Assembly: GCF_026914185.1 (NCBI RefSeq)
Contig: NC_070575.1
Span: 1,798,001-1,862,000 of the forward strand
Reading direction: 5' to 3'
Length of the DNA stretch: 64,000 bases
From: Puccinia triticina
Lineage: Eukaryota > Basidiomycota > Pucciniomycetes > Pucciniales > Pucciniaceae
Shown: piece after piece, positions 22,693 to 34,076 of the stretch
Numbering within the stretch: position 1 is the first letter of the stretch
How the letters are laid out: the number at the start of each line of letters is the position of its first letter
Made by a program: the position numbers and the translations under genes
The notes under the pieces: generated by a model
The model's input: only the letters and a program-made list of their open reading frames with translations
Databases searched by the model: none
What the model was told of the DNA's origin: nothing

Positions 22693-23616
22693 GAGTTGGG
22701 TTCTGGTGGTTCAAAGAAAAATACCACCCAAACCTAATCACACAAAGATTCCTGATAAGTCATGAGTCTCCGGCAAAGCCTCAGGCAAGAGAGGGACTTA
22801 TTTAAGTTCAGGAATGACACAATCACCAAAAGTCACTAACTCAAAAAATAGGCAGGTCAGAGTGAGGATACAAGAGATATTTTTCTGCAAAACCAACAAC
22901 CATCCATCCATGTGACTCTAACTTTTGCCATTTTCAAAAAAAAAACCTTCTGAAGAGAATGAGATTGAAGCCCCAAAAATGACGAGCTTAAAAAAGCCAT
23001 TGAGAGGCCCCGCAGGCTCACCCACTCCGCGCCTCTGCCCCTCGGCAGGCGAGGGACTTGTGCTAAGTTCGCAAAGATCAGTGTTTGGGGACCCATTGGT
23101 GTTGATATGATTATTAGACTGGATCAAGTTTCAGAATCTATCATTCTTGAAACATGACAAGCATTCTCTCGGGCTATTCCTCCTTGCCTGAAGGTAACAG
23201 AGAGGCACCTGTACAAGTAGAGCTTTGCGTCATCCAGCTCGATACCATCCCTCCAGTTCTCACAAGTTTCAATGACGCTGTGATACAATGGGGAAAATGG
23301 CCCTGGTCACATCAAGGCCCACAGACAAATGAAGTATGTATCGTTTGCTGCATTAAGAATATGGCGTGAGCTGCTCGGGACTTGCACAACCGATTGGGGT
23401 CCGAAGAATATCATGTGCGTACCAGGGTTCTAAATGGTGGGGCCAAAAATAATCCGGCACTTTGTCGCTGCTTTCCTGACTTTCTTGTGGGGCAATAGCC
23501 TTCAGACCGGCTAAAAATCAGCTTCATTCCATTTCAAACCCCCCAACTCACAACCGAAAAACTAAACTATCTCGAAAGACCAGCATCTACGACAGAAATA
23601 GAGATTACCAATTCTC
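22693..23616. other. Upstream region of the 23617 gene
   Basis: No gene recognised. Short frames near 22925-23110 and 23154-23369 lack supporting features. The last few hundred bases are probably the promoter and 5' UTR of the downstream secreted-protein gene. Confidence 0.45.
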
Positions 23617-25686
23617 ATGACTACTTCACAGGTTTCCCGTAGTTTGGATAGATCCAGGCCCGCTATCAAATGGCCCAAAATTATGATGATAAGCTTGATC
23701 ATACTTTTAAATTTTGACTTCGCTACCAACACGTCGCCAATTCCGAATTCCAAAGTCCAAGAGGATGTTCGTGGTGTACAAGAAGCTGTCGCGACCTCAG
23801 GTAGCAGCACGGGTGTCTTGAAGTTGAAGGACGACGCGGAATCAGGCACAGTTTCGCGTGAATTGCACATGCCAACGAGCACAAAATATATTTATTGGCC
23901 TCACTACTTTCACGTCGAGCGTCCACCTCGCACGTATCAAGACTTGCTTGTTAGGGATGAATTGCTCACTAGATCTATGCAAGACCATTCGAATCTTGAG
24001 GCTCTCAATAAATATCATACACGAACCCAATCCTCTTTCCTGCAAGAAATAGAGACCATTGAAGCGTTCCAAAATGAATTGAAAGATCGGCTTGTAAAAG
24101 AGTTCAAAAAACATGGAACACGTAATGGAATCAAGAGGTTACGTCCACTCATCGTGAAAGAAGCACGAGCAGGGCCACTTCGGATGGAACTCTTGAAAAT
24201 CGTTAAATCAGCCCAACAGGATTTCGAGTTGAAAAGTTGGTGGTCTAAATTCGGCGACCTTTACCTCTATCTCTTCAAACGCGATAAATGGAAATCAACA
24301 AAACTTTCCCGCAAATTAAGCAAACTAAGGAGGAATTTTCAAGAATTGAAAGCCCTTGCGAATAAGGAACAATGGACTGCAATAAACCGGTTAACAATCG
24401 TTGAAACAAGAGGCTTTAAATTTTCAGAACAAGAGGCTCAACTCATTGAGCACATGTTAGCTGGTGAATCCTACCTAACCCCTGATGATTACAATTTAAT
24501 TGCCGAAATATCTAGTCAGACAGCGACGCAAAGGCAAGTGAGAAAGATCCAGAAATTGAAGGAAGCATATTCCAGGGCTATGGATAGCAAACCGGCCGAT
24601 CCAAAAATGACTGAAGTGGTTCAAGCACTGAGCCAGCTGGAGGAAAGAGAAAATGAAGGAAAAGAATTGAACAAAGATGAGATAAAGCTCTTATTTCATT
24701 TGGAGAAGATGAAAGATGGACAGGATTTCCCGAACAGTTTTGGCCTGGATAGGAAGATGAGCAGGGAGATTCGGTATCTCTTGAATGAAAGGAATGAAGC
24801 GCAGAGTATGATCTCGTGCATGAAAACACTTTTTATGTTGGGCATGAAGCCCAAGCTTTCATTCGAAGAAGAAGTCATATACGATAAAATCCGGGTACTC
24901 AAGGACTTCTACAACCTCAATCTAACACCACGCCAGGTCCAAACCGATCAAATCGAAGAATGGGCCAAGGAGTACGATGCTCAAGTTGAGCGCACAAGAG
25001 AATTTCACAAGCATACCCAGCTACTCGAAACAGCCCAGAATCATATCGAAGCTTTAGAAAAGGTTGGAGAGCTCGCATTCGACCCACTTTCCCTATCAGT
25101 GAAGACCAGATTCCGATACGCCGCTGAAGCTCTAGAATCCATGGAACGAAGGGGAATCCCGCTCACCGAAAAGGAAGCAAATTTATTGACACAGCTGAAA
25201 TCTGATTCAAAACTTGAAGAGCTTCCCAGAAATGAAGTTGAGAAATTCGCAGTCGAGCACGTCTTGTTGAAAAGGAGCGATCATATTAACCATCACCTCT
25301 TAATACTTGCCAACCAATTAGCGCATACAGACTTAAAGTTTTGGGTTCCTCAAAAAGAAAGCAAGGAATTCCCGCCAACCTTCACTGATGAGGAGCTCGA
25401 TGAAATCTCACGGTTGCGAAGCCTATCCCGAGATGACCCAGAGTTTGAGAAAGAGACCAAATTTGTCAAGATCCTGCAAATTTTAAACAGAGCAGATTAC
25501 AGAGCAGACGCGACAGATTTAGACAATCCAAAATCCAAACTGGCTTTCAAATACATATACAAACATGATCAGGATAAAGTCAAATCTTTAGATACCATCT
25601 TGCAAAGAATCAAATCTGGTTATGCTGAATTTCAAAGAATTGGAAAGTTGCTCATAGATCAAGTTGACAAAAAGAAAGCTGAATAA
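23617..25686 (+). CDS. Large predicted secreted protein, charged helical, unknown
   Basis: A single-exon frame of 689 aa. A hydrophobic segment MMISLIILLNFDFATNTS at residues 23-40 looks like a signal peptide, so translation may really start at the ATG at 23683, giving 667 aa. The remainder is rich in Lys, Glu and Leu with long amphipathic helices, few cysteines and no recognised domain. There are repeated motifs of the kind LEKVGELAFDPLS and ALESMERRGIPLTEKEANLL. Large secreted helical proteins without homologues are common among rust candidate effectors; that role is inference. Its AT-balanced codons differ sharply from the GC-rich genes at 7.7-14 kb. Confidence 0.7.
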   Translation: MTTSQVSRSLDRSRPAIKWPKIMMISLIILLNFDFATNTSPIPNSKVQEDVRGVQEAVATSGSSTGVLKLKDDAESGTVSRELHMPTSTKYIYWPHYFHVERPPRTYQDLLVRDELLTRSMQDHSNLEALNKYHTRTQSSFLQEIETIEAFQNELKDRLVKEFKKHGTRNGIKRLRPLIVKEARAGPLRMELLKIVKSAQQDFELKSWWSKFGDLYLYLFKRDKWKSTKLSRKLSKLRRNFQELKALANKEQWTAINRLTIVETRGFKFSEQEAQLIEHMLAGESYLTPDDYNLIAEISSQTATQRQVRKIQKLKEAYSRAMDSKPADPKMTEVVQALSQLEERENEGKELNKDEIKLLFHLEKMKDGQDFPNSFGLDRKMSREIRYLLNERNEAQSMISCMKTLFMLGMKPKLSFEEEVIYDKIRVLKDFYNLNLTPRQVQTDQIEEWAKEYDAQVERTREFHKHTQLLETAQNHIEALEKVGELAFDPLSLSVKTRFRYAAEALESMERRGIPLTEKEANLLTQLKSDSKLEELPRNEVEKFAVEHVLLKRSDHINHHLLILANQLAHTDLKFWVPQKESKEFPPTFTDEELDEISRLRSLSRDDPEFEKETKFVKILQILNRADYRADATDLDNPKSKLAFKYIYKHDQDKVKSLDTILQRIKSGYAEFQRIGKLLIDQVDKKKAE

Positions 25687-26434
25687 TCGGTATTCATAAG
25701 ACGAAAAGGCGGTGGCAGCGGTGAATACGATGCGCGAGCCAACAAACCTGAGACGGAAAGTTGAGGGTGGGCTTCAATCACCGAGGCACCAGCTACTCAA
25801 CACATTCGCAGCAGATTTTTGTCTCCCGGGGCCGGCATAGCTTGCTTGGGCAGTCTTTTGTGTCGCCACCATTTCTCCTTCTCTCACTTTTGTATGCCTA
25901 CCCGACATTTCTTCTTGCTTGTGAAGTCAAGCCGTCACATGTGACATGTGCCATTGGTGATTTTCGTTGATGAACCGTCTGACAGCTGGGTGTTGATGTT
26001 GGTTTTGAAAGCCTTCGATACTTGCCTTCCGCATGCCACCGAAAGAGGGGCGCAAGGAGACAACCAGAGTGGGCCAGACAGTGGTTGAGGGAGGAAAACC
26101 GCGTCGCGAGCAGCACGAGCTTGCAAGGTGGTGTCCCCCGAAGACGACTGAGCGAGAGAAATGTCGCCTCAGTTGGCCTCTCCTGAGGTAGGTAGATGCT
26201 GATATGTACCCGTTAGTATGATAGTATGACTGAGGAAGCATATTTTGGGTCACTGGGGTAGAGAGCTCAGCTTCAAGCAGCAGCAGCTGGATAGTATTTA
26301 AGGACTCGTGCTATTCACCCCACCCACTACTTTTCCCCTTCACCTTCAAGACTTTCCAATCAGCCCATACCAATCTCCTCCCGAATTCCCCAGTACAGCC
26401 CTTCCATCCTACAAACAAACCCTCGCGAAGAAAA
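25687..26434. other. Intergenic, promoter of the RING gene
   Basis: No coding region recognised. A TATTTAAG element at 26295-26302, about 130 bp before the ATG at 26435, could be the TATA box of the RING-H2 gene. Confidence 0.45.
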
Positions 26435-27177
26435 ATGGATCAGCAGCTGTTGCATCCGGATGGTGAAGGAAGCAACATTGTTCAAGCAGACTCGGCCCCC
26501 GCAGCGGGCGCTTCCGCAGGCGAAGCAGTCCCGGCCGAAGCCCAGGCGCCCCCTGTGACCCTGAAGTTTGTGCTGCGAGAGTTGGCTCCGTTCTATTCGA
26601 TGCCGCCGGCCCTGATGGGGAGCCTCGATCGGGACCCCGAGCAGCAGAAGCGGGTGCGGGACTTCCTGGAGGGCTTGCCCATCACTATCCGGGTCCGGCG
26701 GGACGCCAGCCACTTTCTGGAACTGCTGTGGATCCAGACCCGCCTAGTCCCCCAAGCCCATCACCCAGTCGTCACGATACTGGACTCGGCCAGTCCCCAA
26801 TGGATCGCTTTGTTCACCGATGAGCTCGTCGATGCCGTGGCTAGTTTTGTCGATGGTTTGAATGAACGCTTCCGTCGCCTCCGGTTGTCTGAGAGCATCA
26901 GTCGTCCCACCATCATTCCCCCTCCGGCTCATCTTGTCTCTCCAAACCCTCCCGATGGCCCGGCCAGCTGCTTGATATGCCTGTCTAAGTACTCTACGGA
27001 CTCCCAGCTTATTATCCTCAGATGCAACCCAAATCATCACTACCACCGCAGCTGCCTCTCCGTGAGTCTTTTCTTTATTCAAGGAGTGACCCCTTCACTA
27101 ACTTTTTTTTAAAAATACTTCAGAGATGGGTTCTCAAAGATACTTCATGCCCTCGCTGCAGGGCCCAGCTGCAATGA
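26435..27177 (+). CDS. RING-H2 finger protein, likely E3 ubiquitin ligase
   Basis: Exons 26435-27061 and 27124-27177 are joined by a 62-nt GT-AG intron in phase 0, giving 226 aa. The C-terminal RING-H2 finger starts near residue 179. CLIC supplies the first pair, RCNPNHHYHRSC supplies the central Cys/His ligands, and after the intron CPRC closes the site. Such fingers recruit ubiquitin-conjugating enzymes and transfer ubiquitin to a bound target. The N-terminus is Ala/Pro-rich and the middle (residues 50-150) is globular with no known domain, so substrate is unknown. No transmembrane segment is seen. The protein ends only seven residues after the last zinc ligand. Confidence 0.85.
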
Positions 27178-29559
27178 AATCAATCGAGCTTGTTGAATCG
27201 GAAGCAGTTATTCATGGATATCCTGCTCATCTTCGGATAAAAAAAATTGATACTTTTCTTGTATATTTTTCTTTATAAATGGTGATCTCAGAATCTTGTT
27301 CCACCACCTTAATAGAATCAGCTACCCTTGTAATTCAATCCATATATGAGAATATGATCACACGGCATGCTTTCGGAGAAGTCGCTCCCTTACTCAGGTC
27401 CTTCCCCAGTCGCAAACCCCAATCCATCCGCGCCTGAACACGGAGGGAGATTTTACAGCCGCGCTCAAGACGCGTCGCGGTTCGTGGGACGCAGTTTTGA
27501 GCTGTCAAAGCTGCTCGAAAAGAATTCCGATAGAATCTTCTTGCGCTTGGTTTTCACTTCAGCACATTTTAGGTCTTTTGCCACCACCATGGTGCCTTTG
27601 CAACAAGCGCTATAACATAGACCACTACACATAGTCCACAAGGTTACCGGCCTCTCACCGTGCCAAAACGTCCAAGAGTCGGCGAAGACCAATCCTTAGA
27701 GCTGCACCATCTTTGGAGTCAAATTCAATCCGTCGTTGTAGATGGGTTTGTCCGTCCATGAAACCAAGCAGCATCCCACCTTGCACGCTTAATGCGGTCA
27801 CCACCTCTACCATGTGATTGTGAACAGCTCTTATAAATACGCACAACCCTGGTGCCCATTTCTGATCTCCTCATGTCCATACAGAGTCCCGGATCCCTTG
27901 AGATTGGTTCGGGGGTTGGACGTGCGTGGTGTTTTGTGGGGCCTGGTCCAGTGCCGTGGTGTGTGGGGTGCATGGTGCAAGTCTTTGGTCGGAACGTGTG
28001 GGGTACGCGCGTATTGATGGGCCACAAACAGACCCCAATACGTGTCGTCCACGGCCCCGCAATTCACCGTTTGTGCACCTGTGTTGTAGCACACAGGGGC
28101 CCAGAGTTTAATATGGTGTGGGGTTGGGTGTTTTGGAGAGGAAGGAGGTGGGTGTTTCTTTGGCCATGTTCTCCTGTTTTCGTGCCACTGCTTTGGATCC
28201 ATGCATCACGGGAGCCAGCGATCCACGCAAGTTGTTCATGTTTTTCGGGGCGACTTCCGGCCGGCTCTCTCCACATCAACGCGTTGTACTTTCTGCCCCG
28301 GATGTGGCTGGATCCAGCAGGGCCTGTGGCTGGGTTGGCCAGATCCACTCTGGCGACTCGAGCCTGCTCGGGGCACACCCAAGACTTTCGAGGCTTGGCA
28401 CTGCTGGCAGTTGGTCAACAACAACCAGTGTAATATGTATGTACGTCATTCGAAAGGCGGGGTAAGCCACAAACATATCAAGGTTATTAAGGTTCCCGAG
28501 CTGGTTACATAACGGAGGAATTGCGTGGCCGATTGTCGATCGTCATGTGAGCCTGTTGATATGTATTGAGCTGACCAATCCCCTCACGAAGTCGTCAGTC
28601 GGCCTGGAATTGGATGAGTCTTCGGCGGTGTGGATGGCTGAGTGAGCCTCTGGGCAGACCGTTGAGCAGGTGATCGAGGGCATGGGTCTCCTCTCGAAGC
28701 TCGCTCGTGTCAGACGGCAAACAGACCATGTCGTCGTGGGCTTGTTGTTTGTGCCGACGGGGCCAGGCCTCTTTTCCTTCAAAGGTCCGCTGCCGTCGTG
28801 GCTTGAGCACGGCAGGCGCTGATCGAAGCAGAAGCAGAAGCAGAAGCATATGTATACATAAAAGGGTGGATGGTCAGACTCATGTAATGCTGGCGAAGAA
28901 TGAGGGCAGTGTCAGCTGACCGCGTTCTTATCGAAATACACTAATGAAGCAAAACCAATTAACGGACACTTTCCGCGGAGGATACGCCCGCACTTGCCCC
29001 CGCACAACAGACAGTCAGCCAGCTGAAGCAGCATCATGGGAACAGCCCTCCAGCGCAACCGCCGCCCTCCACTGGAGCCTCGCACACTTGGATTTGCTCG
29101 GACGAGCGACGAAGCTGCTCAGACTCGCTCACACTCTCTCCCCTCTTATGTAAGCCAGTCCCCCGGGGCGTGTGCTGCGCGGTCTCCCAGGCCACACTCG
29201 AAATGGCCTGGATTGCGCTCGCCTCGAAAAAACAGCGTTCTTTAAAACAAACACACCCCAACACACTTCCAGCTCCATCCATTCCCAGAGCCCAGTCTCG
29301 AAAGAAAGAAATAAATACAATACATACCTCCTAGAGCAGAGTGATGTCATCTTAGAACCACAACAAAGCGTACAGCCCACCCGAACCCCGTCCCCAAGGC
29401 CAAGTGGCGTGCTCCTCTGCCCTCCTAGCCGAAGCTTACCCCACCGCCCCACCCTGCCCGCTCATCCTCCCTGCTCACATAAATATAAGAAACGCCCGTC
29501 CCCATCCCCAGCAGCAGAGCCCACCACCACCACCAACACACCATCCACAGAAACAAGCC
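27178..29559. other. 2.4-kb intergenic region without a firm gene
   Basis: Overlapping frames on both strands (for example 27852-28433 plus) have no domain or splice support. A weak antisense candidate at 28595-28849 is listed separately. Bases 29200-29559 are C-rich and pyrimidine-rich and probably form the promoter and 5' UTR of the 29560 gene; a TAAATATAAG element at about 29480 could act as a TATA box. Confidence 0.4.
28595..28849 (-). CDS. Doubtful small secreted protein
   Basis: An 84-aa frame starting MLLLLLLLRSAPAVLKPRR, which mimics a signal peptide. The leucine run is encoded by a GAAGCA trinucleotide-type repeat, so the resemblance may be accidental. The rest (EGKEAWPRRHKQQAHDD...) is basic with one cysteine. 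No homologue is known to me. Confidence 0.2.
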   Translation of the reverse strand: MLLLLLLLRSAPAVLKPRRQRTFEGKEAWPRRHKQQAHDDMVCLPSDTSELREETHALDHLLNGLPRGSLSHPHRRRLIQFQAD

Positions 29560-30444
29560 ATGTCCTCCGCAAACCAGCCAGCCAAGGACTGTCCACCGCC
29601 AGCCTCCCCGGCGGTGTCGACGAACGAGCGGCGAGCCTCCTTCCTCTCCTCGCTGTTCTCGATCCCGAGCACAGCAGCGCCGCCGAGCCCGTCGGTCGGC
29701 CGCCACAACTCGCTCAGCAGCAGCACCGCGAGCAGCAGCAGCACCGCCAGCGTCTCGCCCTCCTACTCCTCCCTGGCCACCCATCACGAGACCAGCACGC
29801 TTAGCGGCTCCCCCGCCTCCTCCATCGCCTCCCCCGTCGACCCCAAGTTCAGCCCCATCGACTGGAACCACCCCGCCGGATCACCCCACTCCCGCCAGAC
29901 CAGCCTCTCCGACTCCCTCTCCGGCCTCACCAGCTCCTTCAGATGGCCCGGCTCGGCCACCGCCACCGCCGTCCAGCCCATCCAGATCCCCAACTCCTCC
30001 CCCTCCCTCACCCACACCCCCGCCGGCCCCGGGCCCACCTCGATGAGCGGCGCGAGTGCGCCCACCAGACGGACCAGCGTCGGCGGACCCGCCTTCAGAG
30101 TAAGCCACCATCCCCCCCCCTCTCTTTTACCCCCGGCTGACCAGCCGATCTCCTTCCCAGCGCGCCTTCGAGCTGCCCACCTACACCAACACCTACAGCC
30201 CCATCGACCCCTCCCCTGCCGATGATAAGCCCGCCCAATCCGAGGCCAATCGCCGGGGCAGATCGGGCTCCCTGTTCAGCTCGTTCGGCGGCGGCGACGC
30301 TAGCAAACGCGCCGCCGGGCCCCCCAGGAGGAAGCTTAGCCCCATGGGCGAGAGGGTCCGTCCCTGCCGCTCCCCCACTTTTTGGCCTTCTCACTCATCC
30401 TCATGTCTTCCTTTCAACAGATGATCCGCGACCATCCTTTCTGA
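29560..30444 (+). CDS. Ser/Thr/Pro-rich protein with conserved-looking C-terminus
   Basis: Exons 29560-30099, 30161-30355 and 30421-30444 give 252 aa through 61-nt and 65-nt introns. Most of the protein is low-complexity Ser/Pro/Ala, likely disordered and phosphorylated. A block RAFELPTYTNTYSPID follows the first intron. The end RRKLSPMGERMIRDHPF is split so that the last seven residues form their own tiny exon. The SPMGER-type ending resembles short C-terminal motifs of fungal proteins of unknown function, but I cannot name the family with confidence. ATG 29560 is the first in-frame ATG. Confidence 0.7.
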
Positions 30445-32163
30445 GCGCTTCAAGCCCGACACCTGTCCTCCCCCACAAGAAACAAACGACCGAATCAGCG
30501 ACGAAATACATCCACTTTCCTTCCCCACCGTTATCCCCAGAAAACCCCCCGCCCTCGCCCGACCCCACACACACATACATCTCTGCTCTCCAGAACTACC
30601 TCGCTCCATCTCTGCCCTCCTTCGCCTGCCCCGAGAACAAAACCGCGCCCAAGATCAAAAGAAGACACCCTGCGGATTGCGTGCAGGTCCTCAGAAAATA
30701 TCCGCTCACCGTCCTCCTCTTGGGGTCCTCTAGCCTGTCCACCAACCCCGCCCGGCCTGGAAATCTTCTCCCCCTCCTCCCCAACCTCGCCCTGCGCGCC
30801 CCCTTCTTTGTTCTTCCTTCTTTCTATTGGCGCCTTCTGCCCCCATTCCATCCATAGGAATCCCCCGCTATCGCTCCCGATCGCCTTTCCATTCGCTCTT
30901 CTTTTCTTTTGACTCTTTCCGCTCACAAAAACGCCTTGCACGACTGACAGCGCTTCGTATCGGATCCATCACCCCCCTTGTCCTCCTTCTCGTTGTTCGT
31001 ACCCCAAACCACACAAGCTTTGCACACGTTTCCCTCCGGGCTCTCCGCCGCCCGCCTAGTCTATGCATGTACTCCTACCCCCACAAACACACACACAATT
31101 ATCTCTTTCCTTTCTCGTTCAGTATCCCAAAACACAAAAAAAAACAGACTGTGGTTTTTACATGCCTGTATGTAAGCTTGTTGTTGTATGTACGATCTAT
31201 GGGCGGTGCTGGTATACTTGTTGTACTGAAAGAAATACACTTGCAGGTCTCTGAGAATGCTCGAGGGTGATGGAGGTGGTGGGAGGTGACATGGGGGAGG
31301 GGTTGGAGGGGCTCTTCAGATCTTGGCTTGTGTCTTCGATCTTCCTGTCCCTTTACGATGTGCTACCAGTGTACCCGTCCGTAGTCATCTGCGACAGACC
31401 AGTGTAACACGAAGACAGCTCCAGCACTGCGCTCCATAGGCTATCCACTTCCTAACTTGACTAAGTACCTTCCGAGGGAGGCCGAACGCGAAGCGCCTCC
31501 ACCTTCGGACTCAGTTAAGGTTTGTCCACTCCCCCCTCTTTCCTCACCGCCCCGCTGCAGCCCCCGAGTACGACCGCTGCCGGCCTCGCCTCCGACCAGC
31601 GCGGTCGGCACCTTCGAGATCGACACATACTTATGTCGCTGTCCGCCCAGGATCATTGCCGCCCGAGCCATCGGCACCGGCCATCGGCACCGGCCACAGC
31701 CCGCACGAAAACAGTTACAGCGCCAGCAACAAGCGGCTGGCGGCTGGCGGCTGGCGTGGTCCCGATGCCGATCGATGGATCGCGCTGCTGTTGATGTCTG
31801 CGGGTCTGTCGGATGTGGGTCTGGGTCGCGGCGGCGAGGCCCCGGGATGTAGACCCATTCGCTGGCGGGTTTCCTGTGCCTGCTCTCCCTGAGAGAGAGA
31901 GAGACTGAATATCCACTTCCCTCCCATTCCCGTGATCTGAATCCCCGCCTGTCCCCGCCCCCCGGCCGTGCAGACTCCCGCCGGCTGCGGCGCAGCACGT
32001 CAGCAGCTGATCACCTGCTGGATATGCAAGTTGACAAGTCGGTCGACACCGCAACTCTCCGCCTGGTTAGACTACACACCGCCGAAGGTTATCAGCGAAA
32101 CAGTCAAGCAAAACTACCCTCTCGGCCGGCCGTCCTTATCCACGAAGAACCCGACCGACTACT
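30445..32163. other. Intergenic, no gene seen
   Basis: C/T-rich 3' region of the preceding gene, then GC-rich sequence upstream of RLP24. The 100-200 aa frames on both strands at 30.2-32.0 kb are Ser/Pro/Arg-rich shadows without splice logic. A GAGAGAGA tract lies near 31892-31905. Confidence 0.45.
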
Positions 32164-33134
32164 ATGAGAATCGAGAAGTGCTATTTTTGTGGTGCCAATG
32201 TCTATCCTGGTCATGGTAAGAAAAACATAGCTGATCCTATCCCTATTCTTGCATGCAAGTTTATGATTATGTTTTGTTTTGTTTGGACATGTCTGTGCAG
32301 GCACCATGTTTGTTCGAAACGATGCCAAGACGTTTCGTTTCTGTCGATCAAAGTAAGCTATCATCCGGAAGAAAGCGCGGCACAGGCCTTTATAATTAAC
32401 CAACACTCGGAAAAAATTGATTTCCAGATGCCACAAGAACTTCAAGATGAAACGCAATCCCCGTAAAGTTCGATGGACCAAGGCATTCCGCAAGGCTGCT
32501 GGTAAAGAGATGGCGATTGTAAGACAACATCCGGATTACATTCTTGGCCGATTTGTTTCTGGATGCCATATGATGGCCAGACTAACGATAGAATCTCCCC
32601 TAGGACTCGACGCTGGAATTCGAGAAACGTCGAAACGTTCCTGTGAAGTACGACCGAGAGCTGGTCCAGACGACCATCAGCGCGATCGACCGAGTAGCAG
32701 CGATCAAAGCCAAGCGGGAGAAGGCATTCTACTCAGCACGCATGGCCGCCGCAGCGCCGGTTGTTCGCAAGAGCATGGCCGTCGAGGTGGTCAAGGACCG
32801 CCATGTGCTTGGCTTGAGGGACGACGAAGTGACACAGAAGGCGGTCGCGGCGGCAGAGAGCCGTCTGGCAGTGATCGCCGCCCGGGAAGCGGAGACGAAA
32901 GCGGGCAGAACGCCGAAGAAGACCCCGACTGAAGACCTCGAGATGGATCCGGTCGCCGAGGAAGACGACCATCCGGACGTCGATCTCGCTCATGCCATCT
33001 CCAAGGCGCTCGTCTCAGCCCCTCTCGCCTCTCGGGCGCACCCCGAGAAGGCTAAGACGAAAATCAAAGTCAAGTCTCAAGTCGCGCGAAAATCCGCCCT
33101 GGTTCCCGCCACTCAAAGCATGGATCTGGACTAG
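32164..33134 (+). CDS. RLP24: Ribosome biogenesis protein RLP24 (eL24-like)
   Basis: Four exons (32164-32215, 32301-32352, 32428-32518, 32604-33134) encode 241 aa. Rlp24 occupies the eL24 site on pre-60S particles in the nucleolus and recruits the AAA ATPase Afg2/Drg1, which releases it in the cytoplasm. The N-terminus [18 protein letters not shown] with later FCRSKCHKNF forms the zinc-binding eL24 fold, and [19 protein letters not shown] is the family signature. The C-terminal half carries the extension absent from ribosomal eL24 ([17 protein letters not shown]..), then acidic and basic tails. All junctions are clean GT-AG. Confidence 0.95.
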
Positions 33135-33765
33135 ATGCATCAACTAATCCCCTCATTTTTTTAAAGTGTAGATTTGTTTTGATGTTGCGCACTATGAATA
33201 AGCATGTAGAGAAACGGCCGTCGTGGGTTGACCTTCGACATACCAAAAACAACGTCAGAACAATCGTGGGGGATCTGAAGACAATGCAAGCACGGTCAAC
33301 ACACGGAAGAACCTGGGCAGAATTTGGGGAGAGAGGAGGAAGATCGGGAAGGAAAAACAAGAAAATATGAGGCTGGGGAAAAGGTCCTGTCGCGCGTGAT
33401 CCCTCTCCGAGCGGGATGGTGGAGGGCGTGCCGAGATGGTGAGGACAGCCTCGATGGCTCCGAATGCTCGGGGATTGTCGCGAAGTTTCCTGCTGGTGAG
33501 CGGGTGTGCTCGTTCCTTGCGAAGGAGCTTTCGCGCTGTCGCCCTAGCTCCTTCGAACCTGGAGCAAGCAGTGATCTGCGGTTTCCGGGACATCACATCT
33601 TTCGCATGTGGTGTATTTGAGCTGGGAGAGGTTGGGGTGGACGTGCCTGTAGCTGAAACGCCGCCTGCGTAGGAAAAGCAGGCCGGGGTGGACCTCGCCG
33701 CACCGGCTGTCCCCTTACCCGTGGAGTGGCAAAACACTGCTGGGTTCAGCTGAAGCGAGACTGTC
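33135..33765. other. Region between RLP24 and the copia element
   Basis: Holds RLP24 3' sequence and the copia target site. A 160-aa minus-strand frame at 33737-33255 (basic, Ser/Arg-rich) has no recognised domain and is not called a gene. The retrotransposon inserted 34 bp upstream of that frame's ATG. Confidence 0.4.
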
Positions 33766-33770
33766 GCGAG

Positions 33771-33901
33771 TGAGATGACCGGAACAGTGAGAATGATAAT
33801 GCAAGTGGAGAAACTAGCTCTGCAGCTAGTTTCCCGCTAATAACCGGTCTCGAGGGCGGGCGAGTGTCACAGACTGTGACCTTCTGTGTCAGGTCACAAC
33901 A
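33771..33901 (-). repeat. copia 3' LTR
   Basis: 131 bp, identical to the copy at 39735-39865. It includes the inverted repeats CTAGCTCTGCAGCTAG and GTCACAGACTGTGAC. It follows the purine-rich tract on the element's coding strand. Confidence 0.95.
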
Positions 33902-34076
33902 GCCACCCCCTCGCCTAGACTCGAGACCCTATGTACAAAAAGGAATCGTGCCAAAAGCTAAAAAAAACAGGACAACAGGAAGAAAAAATATAAGCCGAGA
34001 GGAAAAACCAAAAAGGAGAAGTATCATCAACAGCAGAGAATGAGATAGATGTAAGAAAGGAGAGAAAAAGATTAAG

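Noticed and set aside
27852..28433. 193-aa frame rich in Trp, Gly and Val
   Set aside because: No domain, signal peptide or splice logic; overlapping antisense frames of similar size.
33255..33737. 160-aa minus-strand frame between RLP24 and the copia element
   Set aside because: Basic low-complexity sequence, no domain, and competing plus-strand frames; not called as a gene.
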